From assembly GCA_035537095.1 (NCBI GenBank), contig DATLMV010000106.1, positions 1 to 31,811 on the forward strand: a stretch of 31,811 bases of DNA, written 5' to 3'. This document shows positions 1-8,090 of the stretch, piece after piece; position 1 is the first letter of the stretch, and each line of letters begins with the position of its first letter. The notes below the pieces were generated by a model, which did not search any database, was not told where the DNA came from, and saw only the letters and a program-made list of their open reading frames with translations. The position numbers were made by a program, and so were the translations under genes. This DNA comes from DASWNP01 sp035537095. GTDB taxonomy: Bacteria > Acidobacteriota > Blastocatellia > Pyrinomonadales > Pyrinomonadaceae.

Positions 1-645
<645 letters not shown>

Positions 646-663
646 TAAGTTTTGATTCTGGAA

Positions 664-698
664 CATTATCATGTACTGGTTAAAGTATTCTGATAATG
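664..698 (-). other. Hairpin in the 16S leader
   Basis: CATTATCA at 664-671 pairs perfectly with TGATAATG at 691-698. An inner helix, TACT 674-677 with AGTA 684-687, closes a short loop. It lies about 20 bases upstream of the 16S 5' end and is probably a leader structure involved in rRNA maturation. The processing role is inferred; the pairing is read directly. Confidence 0.6.
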
Positions 699-778
699 AC
701 TCTTCTCGAGTTTTTAGAAATGCAAGCTTTATCGCTCGCATTCTGCTCTCAAAGGTCTTAACAGGACACGCTCTATCT

Positions 779-792
779 AGTTTTCAAAGATC
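779..792 (-). promoter_or_regulatory. boxA-like antitermination site in rrn leader
   Basis: On the minus strand the sequence reads GATCTTTGAAAACT and is followed by AGATA. It closely matches the boxA element in bacterial rrn leaders, especially the Bacillus form containing CTTTGAAAACT. BoxA is where the Nus factor antitermination complex loads on the nascent rRNA. Its place between promoter P2 and the 16S gene fits this role. Confidence 0.6.
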
Positions 793-882
793 GGTTCACT
801 TTTACCGAATCCGTACTTAGTTGCTACGGGATTCTTTTTAGTTGCCTCACAGACGACTTTTTCTCGTCTCAAGGAAACTGTG

Positions 883-911
883 ACTCTAACTCAATCACGT
901 CACTTTGTCAA
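883..911 (-). promoter_or_regulatory. rrn promoter P2 (proximal), sigma70-type
   Basis: Minus strand: perfect -35 TTGACA (906-911), a 17-base spacer and -10 TAGAGT (883-888, four of six consensus bases). Transcription would start near 875, upstream of boxA and the 16S gene. The -35 lies inside a small inverted repeat (CACTT, 4 nt, AAGTG). Confidence 0.6.
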
Positions 912-1137
912 GTGCGTCGGAGTAAGACGCTCGCTGCGTCCCTTTGGTTGCCCGACTCACCTTTCAAAAAACTTTTTCTTACCTTCCCGACGCTGACATC
1001 CAATTTCTGTTCGAGTCTATGAAGGCTTCAGATTCATCAATCAAGATGCTTGTACCTTCCCTCGCTCAAAGTGCCAAACTCGCGCAAGCTGCTATCCCGA
1101 TATAGTGGCTGTAATTGCCGCCGGTCGCGGATGAAAT

Positions 1138-1179
1138 AGCCGCTCTCTCTCATAGACGATTCTTGAAAGAGAAGCGGCT
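1138..1179 (-). other. Bulged hairpin in the distal rrn leader
   Basis: AGCCGCTCTCT (from 1138) can pair with AGAGAAGCGGCT (1168-1179), giving about 11 pairs with one bulged base around an 18-base loop. No T-run follows on the minus strand, so a simple intrinsic terminator is unlikely. It would form in RNA started from P1. Confidence 0.45.
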
Positions 1180-1233
1180 CGCGTGACTGCGCTTTTTGTT
1201 ATTGGAATGTCAACTGCCCTTAGGCAAAGAGGC

Positions 1234-1261
1234 ATTATAGGCATTCCGAAAGTTTTGTCAA
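1234..1261 (-). promoter_or_regulatory. rrn promoter P1 (distal), full consensus
   Basis: Minus strand: TTGACA (1256-1261), 16-base spacer, TATAAT (1234-1239). Both hexamers match the sigma70 consensus exactly. The start would be near 1227, giving a leader of about 580 nt before 16S. Such strength fits rRNA transcription. It sits about 77 bp past the stop codon of the co-directional lipoprotein gene. Confidence 0.8.
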
Positions 1262-1337
1262 CACCCCGAGCGAAAAAAGTTTCGGAGCATTAAAGCGACG
1301 GAAAATTCGGCGGGCGAGCCCCGGTCTGCTCAGACGC

Positions 1338-2459
1338 CTATTTCCGCTTGCTGCTCTTGGCGGCGTCGTTGAGGGGCTCCACTTTGAGCAGCCCACGGTC
1401 GTCCGTGCGCACGCGGTAGCGGGCCTCTTGCAGTTGCCCTTCGTGCTGTAGCTTGACGGAGAAGATTTTGCTGTCGCCCTCCTGTTCGACGCGGAGGGGA
1501 AGATAGCCTTCCAAGTCCGGACTGCGATAGACGGTGTAATGCTCCTGCCGGTCTTTGTCGTAGCCGAGCACGTAGATGCGGTCAAACGCGGGCACATCGG
1601 TCTTCCCCGCTTCGTTTGCGCTGACCGTGCCGCTTTTCTCCAAGATAACCCAACTGCCGGGCTGCGCATCGTTGGCCGCGTCGCTGTCTCCGGACGACGA
1701 GGAATCGGAGCCGCCGGTGTCTCCGTCCAATCTCTGCCACGCGACGAACTCACGTCCCGTCCGGTAAAAAATGATGTCGCTCGGGACGGTCAACTCGACC
1801 TGCTTTCCGTAAATCCAACCGGCGGGCGCGGGCGAGACGGAGGTCGGGAGACGAACTTTATACCAGAGCTCGTTTGACTCCTCCGGCATCTTGATCTCGT
1901 CGCCTTCCCTTCTTCTTCCTTCCTCGTTCTGCTGCGCCGCGCCCGCTTTCGGAGCGTCGTCGCTCTCGGTCGTGACGGACGATTTGGGCTTCGCCACGCG
2001 TTTCCAACCGACGATCTCGAAGCGTGCGCCGCTTTCGAGTTTGAGGAGGATATTGTCGTTGCCGTTGCGGTCGGGAGAGAAGCGGAGATTGGTGCTGGCG
2101 CGCAGTTGTCCGGTCGCTTGAGCGGGGATGCCCTCGTCCTCTTTGCCGAGTTGGCGCGAGCGTTCGAGCATCTCCTGCGGCAAGACGTTGCGCGCCTCGA
2201 TCCAGCCTTCGGTGCTTTCGGCGTCGCGCGTGCGGACGTGCAGCCATTGCTCGCCGTTGATGACCGTGCTGGAATCCAGAATACTGACCATGTCGTTACG
2301 CACGACCTCTTTCAGGTCGGCGGCGACGACTGCCGTCGAACTGCGTACCTGCGCGCGGCGGGCGATGATGACGCCCGTGCTCTCCTTGCCGGTCAGCGCG
2401 CCGCACGCGCTCGACGTGAAGGCCAGAGCCAGTATCAGAATCCGTTTCGTGTATCTCAT
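1338..2459 (-). CDS. SH3-domain lipoprotein, function unknown
   Basis: Predicted 373-residue exported lipoprotein. From the chosen ATG at 2459 the N-terminus is a lipoprotein signal (basic MRYTKR, hydrophobic stretch, lipobox SSAC then G), which an upstream ATG would bury behind a charged extension. Two bacterial SH3-like segments follow: about residues 30-97, ending in a GWIEARNVL-type strand, and about 115-225, ending in GWIYGKQVEL, separated by a charged low-complexity insert. The C-terminal ~140 residues contain a Ser/Asp-rich linker and a beta-rich domain I do not recognise. SH3b domains often bind peptidoglycan or proteins, so a periplasmic envelope role is inferred. It starts 44 bp after the peptidase gene stops and may be co-transcribed with it. 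No strong ribosome site is visible. Confidence 0.85.
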   Translation of the reverse strand: MRYTKRILILALAFTSSACGALTGKESTGVIIARRAQVRSSTAVVAADLKEVVRNDMVSILDSSTVINGEQWLHVRTRDAESTEGWIEARNVLPQEMLERSRQLGKEDEGIPAQATGQLRASTNLRFSPDRNGNDNILLKLESGARFEIVGWKRVAKPKSSVTTESDDAPKAGAAQQNEEGRRREGDEIKMPEESNELWYKVRLPTSVSPAPAGWIYGKQVELTVPSDIIFYRTGREFVAWQRLDGDTGGSDSSSSGDSDAANDAQPGSWVILEKSGTVSANEAGKTDVPAFDRIYVLGYDKDRQEHYTVYRSPDLEGYLPLRVEQEGDSKIFSVKLQHEGQLQEARYRVRTDDRGLLKVEPLNDAAKSSKRK

Positions 2460-2503
2460 TTTCTGCTTGCCGGATATAAAAATTTCAGATGCTTCGGAAC
2501 CAT

Positions 2504-4075
2504 TCAAGATTTACTCGCCCGCTCATTGTAACCCAATTTGCGCAGCAGTTCGCGTTGCGCCGCCGTGAGCGACGGGTTGACCGCCAGACGCGTCCGCGCG
2601 CCCGACGCTTCGACGCGCAGCCCGAACGGTGCGACGGCCCGTTCGAGATCGAGCGCAGACGCGCTACTGATGTGGCGTTCGGTGAAGTCGCTCATGCCTT
2701 GCTGCGCGCGCAGGATTTCGATGATTGCTTTGTTGGCTTCGCGTCTCGGCTGCGAGAGCGAATGGCGTCGAAACAGTTCGCGGTAAACGTCGTCGAGTGA
2801 TTGTTTGTTGGAAGTCTGCCGCCGGAGTGTGAGGTCGTAGAGAAAGGCGACGAGCATCCCTTTGTTATAGACGAACTGCCCGCCGTCGCTCCAACGACGG
2901 CGCGAGGCATCGGGCAGAGAAAGCTCTGCGCTCTGAGCGGTCGCACGGTAGCCGTCGGCGGCGCGGCCCAACGCGTTGAGATAATCCTGAAAAGTGAAGA
3001 TGCCCAGACGCATTCCTGCGCGCAGCGATTGATAGAGCGTGAAGCCTTCGTAGAACCAATCGTAGTCGCCGTCCAGAGCGAGCGCGTTGGGTATCCAGAG
3101 ATGCAGCAACTCGTGCGCGAGCGGGACGTTGAGGAAGGCGAGCGCGGCTGTCTTCGAGGGCCAGCGTCCCGACAGGAGAAAGACCGTCCGCCCGCGCGTC
3201 TCGGCGCTCCACGTTTGCGCGCCGACAGGCGCGGGGAAAGGCGCGAGAATGACGTGCGTCTGTTTGGCGGGCGGGCCGCCGAGAATCTTTTCGTGCTGTT
3301 CGAGCAGCTTACCGACGGCGGTCGCCGCTTCTTCATCCGTGAACGCCCAATCGCCGGTCGTGACGAAAGTCGTCGTCATCGAACCCGAAACGCGGACGCG
3401 ACGTTCGCGCAAAGCTCGACCGACGAGAAAGACGGCGTTCTCCGCGTCGCTTAACTCGAAGAGATTGTCGCCCGTTTTGGTTTCGGCTGACGAGACGTTC
3501 CAGCCGGAGGGGAGCGTCAGTCGCAGCTTCACGTTGGAGAGCGGGAGCGGCAGCAGGTCGCCGGGCATGAGGACGCCGTGGTCGCCCGCGAGCCAAGAGA
3601 CGTTGGCGGCGTCGGCGGGCGCGGAGGGCGGCGCGAGTTTGATGTCGTAGCTGAAGCCGCTGGCGTCGCGTTCGGCCTCGTATTCGCCGGAGGCGAGGCG
3701 GCGGACGTTGACGCGCGCCCCGTCGGCGTCTGTCAGCGAGAGATTTTCGAGCCGTTCGCCGAGGTTTGAGAGTCCGGCGTAGGCGTTGCGAAACGACCAG
3801 ACCTTCGTCGCGCCCGTGCGTCGTCCCTCGACGTGCGCGCGCGCGGGTGCAAGCGAACTGATGCTGACGTGCGCGTCGAGCGTCTGCGATTGCGACGCGC
3901 CGGAGAGACAGACGACGAGAGACAGCAAGGCGGCGAAGCGGCGTGCGTGTTTGAGATGATTTGTCGCAGGGATGCGCGGCGGCGGCGGGCGACGTGCGGG
4001 ACGGATGTGTGGACGCGACATGTTGGGCAAACTTCGTTTGAACTCCTGTCGGGAATCTTTTCGGCTCGCGGACAT
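2504..4075 (-). CDS. M61-like (glycyl aminopeptidase-type) zinc metallopeptidase
   Basis: A 523-residue exported gluzincin-type peptidase. The zinc motif HELLH (His321, His325) is followed by WFYEG, whose Glu343 is the probable third ligand; this spacing and the HxxxHLW...EGF context match the M61 family. The N-terminal half is beta-rich as in M61 enzymes, but I see no C-terminal PDZ domain, which many relatives have. A hydrophobic signal segment (RFAALLSLVVCLSGAS) starts near residue 46, an unusually long way in, so the start may be downstream, for example the ATG at 4021. Neither start has a clear Shine-Dalgarno sequence. The gene lies just upstream of the SH3 lipoprotein, suggesting a shared transcript. 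Substrate unknown. Confidence 0.85.
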   Translation of the reverse strand: MSASRKDSRQEFKRSLPNMSRPHIRPARRPPPPRIPATNHLKHARRFAALLSLVVCLSGASQSQTLDAHVSISSLAPARAHVEGRRTGATKVWSFRNAYAGLSNLGERLENLSLTDADGARVNVRRLASGEYEAERDASGFSYDIKLAPPSAPADAANVSWLAGDHGVLMPGDLLPLPLSNVKLRLTLPSGWNVSSAETKTGDNLFELSDAENAVFLVGRALRERRVRVSGSMTTTFVTTGDWAFTDEEAATAVGKLLEQHEKILGGPPAKQTHVILAPFPAPVGAQTWSAETRGRTVFLLSGRWPSKTAALAFLNVPLAHELLHLWIPNALALDGDYDWFYEGFTLYQSLRAGMRLGIFTFQDYLNALGRAADGYRATAQSAELSLPDASRRRWSDGGQFVYNKGMLVAFLYDLTLRRQTSNKQSLDDVYRELFRRHSLSQPRREANKAIIEILRAQQGMSDFTERHISSASALDLERAVAPFGLRVEASGARTRLAVNPSLTAAQRELLRKLGYNERASKS

Positions 4076-4194
4076 TAAAACATAAAGTGGCCCGGCGGTT
4101 GAAAGATGAAGGCACGGCTATATCAAACTTTGTCCGGCGTTGTCTTTTATTTGTCCGGCGGCGGCGGATAGAGACTATTTGAAAAATTAGATTT

Positions 4195-4356
4195 TTGTCC
4201 CGGAGGGACAAGCGAGAGTAGCGAGAGCGTTTATCGCCGGGGAATGAGTGGGACATGTTGCGAGTCCCGTAGGGACGGCTGAGTGCTTCCATCAGTCGTC
4301 CCTACGGGACTCACACAAAACTCTCTGACTGTCCCCGGCGATAAATCGCCGGGCTA
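4195..4356. repeat. REP-like nested palindrome cluster
   Basis: A 319-bp gene-free gap (4076-4394) holds several nested palindromes. TTGTCCC/GGGACAA lies at 4195-4211. An outer pair, TTTATCGCCGGGGA (4230-4243) and its exact complement (4332-4345), surrounds an inner pair, GAGTCCCGTAGGGACG (4262-4277) and its exact complement (4297-4312). Each inner arm contains its own mini-palindrome (TCCCGTAGGGA). CCGGCGAT-AA-ATCGCCGG (4335-4352) forms a tight hairpin. The architecture matches REP/BIME elements, which are often mobilised by RAYT transposases; no RAYT gene is in the window. Lying between the TonB receptor 3' end and the M61 gene, it might also act as a 3' stability hairpin. Confidence 0.75.
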
Positions 4357-4394
4357 TTGTCACAAGTCCCTATCGCGACTTCTCAAACAGCTTC

Positions 4395-6617
4395 TTAGAA
4401 GTATCTGAGCGTGTAGGTGAGGCGGAGGCCGCGCCCGATTTCGGGGGCGAGGTCTTTGATGAAGGAGAGATGGTTGCGGTAGAGACGGTCGCCGAGATTG
4501 AAGGCGTTGAGGGCGAAGATGTGCGCGTAGTGGGGGCGCGGTATCGTGTATGACGCGACAACGTTAAAGAGCGCGTAACCGGCAGTCGGCGTCTCGGTCG
4601 GGAAAATCTGCTCCTGTGATTTGACGAGCACGGCTTCGGGACGCAGGCTCAGATTTTTGTAATGCGTGTCGAGCCCGACGCGCCCGCGCACGGGCGGGAT
4701 ACGCGGCAGAGGCGTGCCGGAGTCTTTGAGTTGAGCATCTACGGCGTCGAAGCCGAGATTGAGCGTGAGATACTTGTGCGCTTCAACGGCGAGACTCAAC
4801 TCCGTGCCGACGAAGCGGCTGTCCGACTGAAAATATCGGGCCTCGATGAGACCTTCCTCAATCCTTCCGGTGGGCGCGAGAAAGACGAAGTCCTTGATGT
4901 TGTAATAGAAGACGTTGGCTTCGGCGCGCACGCGTTTGGAGGTATGGCGGAGTGAAACGTCGAGACCGTCGTTGCGCTCGCGCGTGAGGTTCGGGTTGCC
5001 AATCTCGAAGGTCAGATTACCGATGTGCCGCCCGTTGTTATACAACTCTTCGAGCGCGGGCGCGCGGTAAGAGTGTGTGTAGTTGGCGACGAACGCGCCG
5101 TTCGTCCAGAGACCGACGCGGACGCCGACTGCGCCGGAGAAGCCCGTGAAGCTGCGCGCGAGCGCGTCCGCCGGGCGATAGGAGTTGCGTTCGAGCCGCC
5201 CGCCGAGTTGGAACTTGACGCGCTCGAAATCAATCGTCTGCAAGGTGAAGACGGCGAGATTGTTCTGGATGGTCGGCGGCGCGAGCGCCTCCTCGCCGAT
5301 AGTCTCGTAGTCGCGCCGGAAGCCTGCGAAGCCGAAGCTGCCCGTCAGGCGACCGCGCTGGCTCTGGTCGAAGACGCCGCGAAAGATGAATTGGCGATTG
5401 TTGAAGACGGTTCCCGTCTCCTCGCCTTCGAGTTCTCGATGATTGTAGTCGCTGTAGTCGAGCGTCAGGCGCGCGGCGTCAACGAACGAACCCAGATCGC
5501 GGAAGCCGCCGTTGAATTTGAAGTCGTGACGGCGCATCGCAACGTCAACGTCGGAGCCCGCTTGCGCGCCGCCGCTCTCGAAGAATGACGCGAAGGGGAT
5601 GCCGTAACGGCGGTTGTCGTGAGAATAGACGAAGCTATAAAAGTTCTTCTCGTCGTAACGCCCGATGCCGACGAGCGCGCTCGCCGTGCGCGTCTTCGAG
5701 TTTTCGATGCGGCCCTGCGGCGTGTCGTAATCGCCGGTGCGCTGCCCGGTCGCGTTGCCCCAGAACATCCATTTGCCCGTGCCGTATTCGAGGCCGCCGC
5801 TGATGCCGCCCTGCGAGTTGGTCGTGCCGCCGACGCCCGTTAGATAGCCGCGCCAGCCTTCGTGCGCGTAGTCGTGGCCGGTGATGGCGTTGACGACGCC
5901 GCCGACCGCGCTGCTGCCGTAGAGCAGCGTCGCCGGGCCTTTGACGACTTCGATACGTTCGAGCGAGAGCACGTCAATCGGCTCGCCGTGGTCGCCGGAC
6001 TGCGACGCGACCGAGCCGGTCGAGCTTCCGTCGTGCATGATGAGCACGCGGTCGCCGTCGAAGCCGCGCACGACGGGACGCGACGACCCCGGCCCGAAAC
6101 TGCGCTTCGCCACGCCGGGTTCTTTGTCCAACACCTCGCCGATTGAAGGATGGCTCTCCTCGGCGATCCTGCTGGAGTCGAGCGTGGTGACGGACTGGAA
6201 AGACTCGAAGGTTGACTGCTCGCTGCCGGTCGCCGTGATGGTCACTTCCTCTCTGATGCCGGTGATGCGGAGTTGAAAATTGAGCGTCGCCGTCGCGTTC
6301 GGCGCAACGGTCACGGTCTGCGCCGTATCGGGGAAGCCCTCTTGATGCGCGAGGACGGTGTAAGTGCCCGCCGGGATTTGTTGAATCTCGTATGTGCCGT
6401 CGTCGCCGGTATCGGTCGAGCGTCGCAGTTGCACGATGGTGATGATGACGTTGTGCAGCGGCGTCCCGCCGTCGGCCAGCGTGACGACTCCCTTGAGCGT
6501 GCCGCTCGCGCCCATCTGCGCGAAGAGACTCCCGTGCATCTGCGCGAAACTATGCGCCGGAAGGCACGAGATAACGAGTGCCGCGAAAGCGACTGTCAGA
6601 ACTCTTTTGTAACGCAT
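4395..6617 (-). CDS. TonB-dependent outer-membrane receptor
   Basis: A 740-residue TonB-dependent receptor. Signal peptide at 1-26 (ending SFAQ); carboxypeptidase-regulatory-like beta-sandwich at about 38-118 (GTLKGVVTLADGGTPL...); plug domain at about 125-245, with the motifs RPVVRGFDGDRVLIM, SGDHGEP and VKGPATLLYGSSAVGGVVN; then a beta-barrel ending in the typical C-terminal aromatic (TLRYF). The SGDHGEPIDVLSLERIEVVKG plug signature resembles receptors of the ZnuD/metal type, so zinc or copper uptake is plausible but not proven. The ATG at 6617 has a GGAG ribosome site about 9 nt upstream. A small secreted Cys/His protein is encoded immediately upstream, supporting a metal-related role. Confidence 0.93.
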   Translation of the reverse strand: MRYKRVLTVAFAALVISCLPAHSFAQMHGSLFAQMGASGTLKGVVTLADGGTPLHNVIITIVQLRRSTDTGDDGTYEIQQIPAGTYTVLAHQEGFPDTAQTVTVAPNATATLNFQLRITGIREEVTITATGSEQSTFESFQSVTTLDSSRIAEESHPSIGEVLDKEPGVAKRSFGPGSSRPVVRGFDGDRVLIMHDGSSTGSVASQSGDHGEPIDVLSLERIEVVKGPATLLYGSSAVGGVVNAITGHDYAHEGWRGYLTGVGGTTNSQGGISGGLEYGTGKWMFWGNATGQRTGDYDTPQGRIENSKTRTASALVGIGRYDEKNFYSFVYSHDNRRYGIPFASFFESGGAQAGSDVDVAMRRHDFKFNGGFRDLGSFVDAARLTLDYSDYNHRELEGEETGTVFNNRQFIFRGVFDQSQRGRLTGSFGFAGFRRDYETIGEEALAPPTIQNNLAVFTLQTIDFERVKFQLGGRLERNSYRPADALARSFTGFSGAVGVRVGLWTNGAFVANYTHSYRAPALEELYNNGRHIGNLTFEIGNPNLTRERNDGLDVSLRHTSKRVRAEANVFYYNIKDFVFLAPTGRIEEGLIEARYFQSDSRFVGTELSLAVEAHKYLTLNLGFDAVDAQLKDSGTPLPRIPPVRGRVGLDTHYKNLSLRPEAVLVKSQEQIFPTETPTAGYALFNVVASYTIPRPHYAHIFALNAFNLGDRLYRNHLSFIKDLAPEIGRGLRLTYTLRYF

Positions 6618-6890
6618 GTTGAAACTCCGTCTGAAATTATCCGCATGATTGATACGTCAGACGTTCGAGCGCGCGTGCTGTTCGGACGACGGCGACGCGG
6701 GAACGCCTGTTGTGCATTTCGTTTGAATGCTTCGGCGGTCAATCAAACGGCGGACATCTATTCGTCGGCGAGCGGCGAAGATTCGATGCTGCTCGCGGCG
6801 CTCGCCTGCTTCGTAGCCTTTGGGCGGAAGCAGCCGGACGCGACAGCGCGACGTGACGGACGTTTGATTGACGTTAGGCGCGGAGGAGTC

Positions 6891-7274
6891 TCAAGCGAGC
6901 GGCGGCGCACGGCCCGAGGGCGAAAGGAAAGCTCTGTTTGAAGGGATGACAGCCGGACGTGAGAGAGCGCGGGTGGAGTCTGGCAGGAGTCCGGCGACGG
7001 GTTGACGTGGGGCGTCGAGATCGGCGACCAGATTGCGTTGCAGGCGACAGAGGGGGCATTGCGCGTGAGTGTTCGAGTCTGCGCTGGCGTCCGTGTCCGT
7101 CTGCTGGCTGGCCGAGAGATTGTGTTGCGGCGGCGTGAGGTCAGCCGCTTGCGAGCGATGAAAGTGCGTCGCGCTGGCAAGGAAGGCGTGCGCCACGAAA
7201 AACAGTAAGGCGAGGCCCAACCGACGGGATGGCGCGAGACTGTTTTTGTGATTCCTGTTGCCGTTCAATCTCAA
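6891..7274 (-). CDS. Small secreted Cys/His protein, DUF2946-like
   Basis: A short exported protein of about 127 residues: a hydrophobic signal (LGLALLFFVAHAFLASA), a His-containing segment (THFHRS), a polar linker, then HAQCPLCRLQRNL with a CxxC pair. This build resembles DUF2946-type proteins, which often neighbour TonB receptors for copper or other metals. The start is uncertain. I chose a TTG at 7274 because it lies downstream of the predicted promoter (7307-7336), has AAGAG about 10 nt upstream and puts the signal peptide near the N-terminus; ATGs at 7346 or 7406 are alternatives. It precedes the TonB receptor by about 270 bp and probably shares its transcript. Overlapping frames look like shadows. 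Confidence 0.6.
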   Translation of the reverse strand: MRLNGNRNHKNSLAPSRRLGLALLFFVAHAFLASATHFHRSQAADLTPPQHNLSASQQTDTDASADSNTHAQCPLCRLQRNLVADLDAPRQPVAGLLPDSTRALSRPAVIPSNRAFLSPSGRAPPLA

Positions 7275-7306
7275 TCGAGTGACTCTTGTTTGAAGTTCTG
7301 GTCGTG

Positions 7307-7336
7307 AGTTTACCCGCAGCGTTTGACGCGCGTCAA
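7307..7336 (-). promoter_or_regulatory. Promoter with overlapping 14-bp palindromic operator
   Basis: Minus strand: -35 TTGACG (7331-7336), 18-base spacer, -10 TAAACT (7307-7312), for the small Cys/His gene and TonB receptor. The -35 lies within a perfect palindrome, TTGACGCGCGTCAA (7323-7336), placed as a repressor site would be. Identity of the regulator is unknown; a metal-responsive repressor is an inference from the neighbouring genes. Confidence 0.5.
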
Positions 7337-7498
7337 CGAGGCGCATGTTAAAGTACGCCAGAGGACTGAACCCCGCGCAGTAAACGACGTGCCGGACGGC
7401 GAACAAACTTTACGGGCGGAGGATTTCGCTATATTTTAAACGGCTGCACGGGCCGGACGGAACGGGGCGCGCTCGGGGTCGGCGTCGAGGTCAAACGG

Positions 7499-7888
7499 AT
7501 GAGAGTCAATGATGTTTTCACGTGTGAGCGAACCTTCACGGTCGAGGACGTGCGCGAGTTCAGCCGTCTCTCGGGAGACGAGGGGACGCATCACCTATCG
7601 GCGGACGAGCGGGGGCGTCTGATGGTGCACGGACTTCTCACCGCCACGCTGCCGACCAAAATCGGCGGCCAGATAAATTTCCTCGCGCGCGAAATGTCCT
7701 ATCAATTTCAACGCCCCGTCTTCGCCGGAGACACCGTGCGTTGCGAGGTCACGGTGACGGAGCTTGACGAGACGGAGCAATACACGCGCCTGTCGTCGAG
7801 TTGGGTCTGCCGCAACCAGCACGGCAAAGAGGTGATGACCGGATGGGCGCGCGGCGTCGTCCGCGCGCGGTTGATGGAAGAGATTTGA
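7499..7888 (+). CDS. MaoC-like hot-dog dehydratase/hydratase
   Basis: 129 residues, the usual size for a single-hot-dog (R)-enoyl-CoA hydratase of the MaoC/PhaJ type. The hydratase-2 signature is recognisable: FSRLSGDEGTHHLS, with catalytic-type Asp and His spaced as in the family, then GRLMVHGLLTATL and a beta-rich second half (FAGDTVRCEVTVTELDE). It probably hydrates trans-2-enoyl-CoA; substrate chain length cannot be read. ATG at 7499 has GAGG 8 nt upstream. It stands alone, divergent from the receptor pair and 200 bp upstream of the kinase gene. Confidence 0.8.
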   Translation: MRVNDVFTCERTFTVEDVREFSRLSGDEGTHHLSADERGRLMVHGLLTATLPTKIGGQINFLAREMSYQFQRPVFAGDTVRCEVTVTELDETEQYTRLSSSWVCRNQHGKEVMTGWARGVVRARLMEEI

Positions 7889-8090
7889 TGAAGTAACTTT
7901 TCGCGCATCTCGACCGGCGCATCGAGCGTCGGACGTGGCCGCTAAGTTTCATTCGTCGCCCGCATCGAGGCGGGCCGTCATTGCCGCGCTAGAATCCGCC
8001 GCAGCCTTCGGCTAGAATGGTTCGCAATTCCGCGTTTCCGTAGGAGCGCATGTAACCTTCCGGGTCGTCCGGGCCTTTATAAAATTTTCG

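Larger units (their letters stand above)
646..1226 (-). other. rrn operon leader region
   Basis: About 580 bases between the 16S 5' end and the upstream promoter hold no credible gene. The region is AT-richer than the neighbouring genes and contains two promoters, a boxA-like element and at least two hairpins, each listed separately. This is the expected layout of an rRNA leader transcribed on the minus strand. Confidence 0.7.

Noticed and set aside
3333..4292. 319-codon minus-strand frame overlapping the M61 gene
   Set aside because: Arg-rich out-of-frame translation running through the REP-like palindromes; the M61 frame is the coding one.
7899..7936. CTCGA/TCGAG stem after the MaoC-like gene as a terminator
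   Set aside because: Short stem and no T-run follows it.
7990..8018. Two TAGAAT hexamers as -10 boxes for the kinase gene
   Set aside because: No acceptable -35 at 16-18 bp upstream of either.
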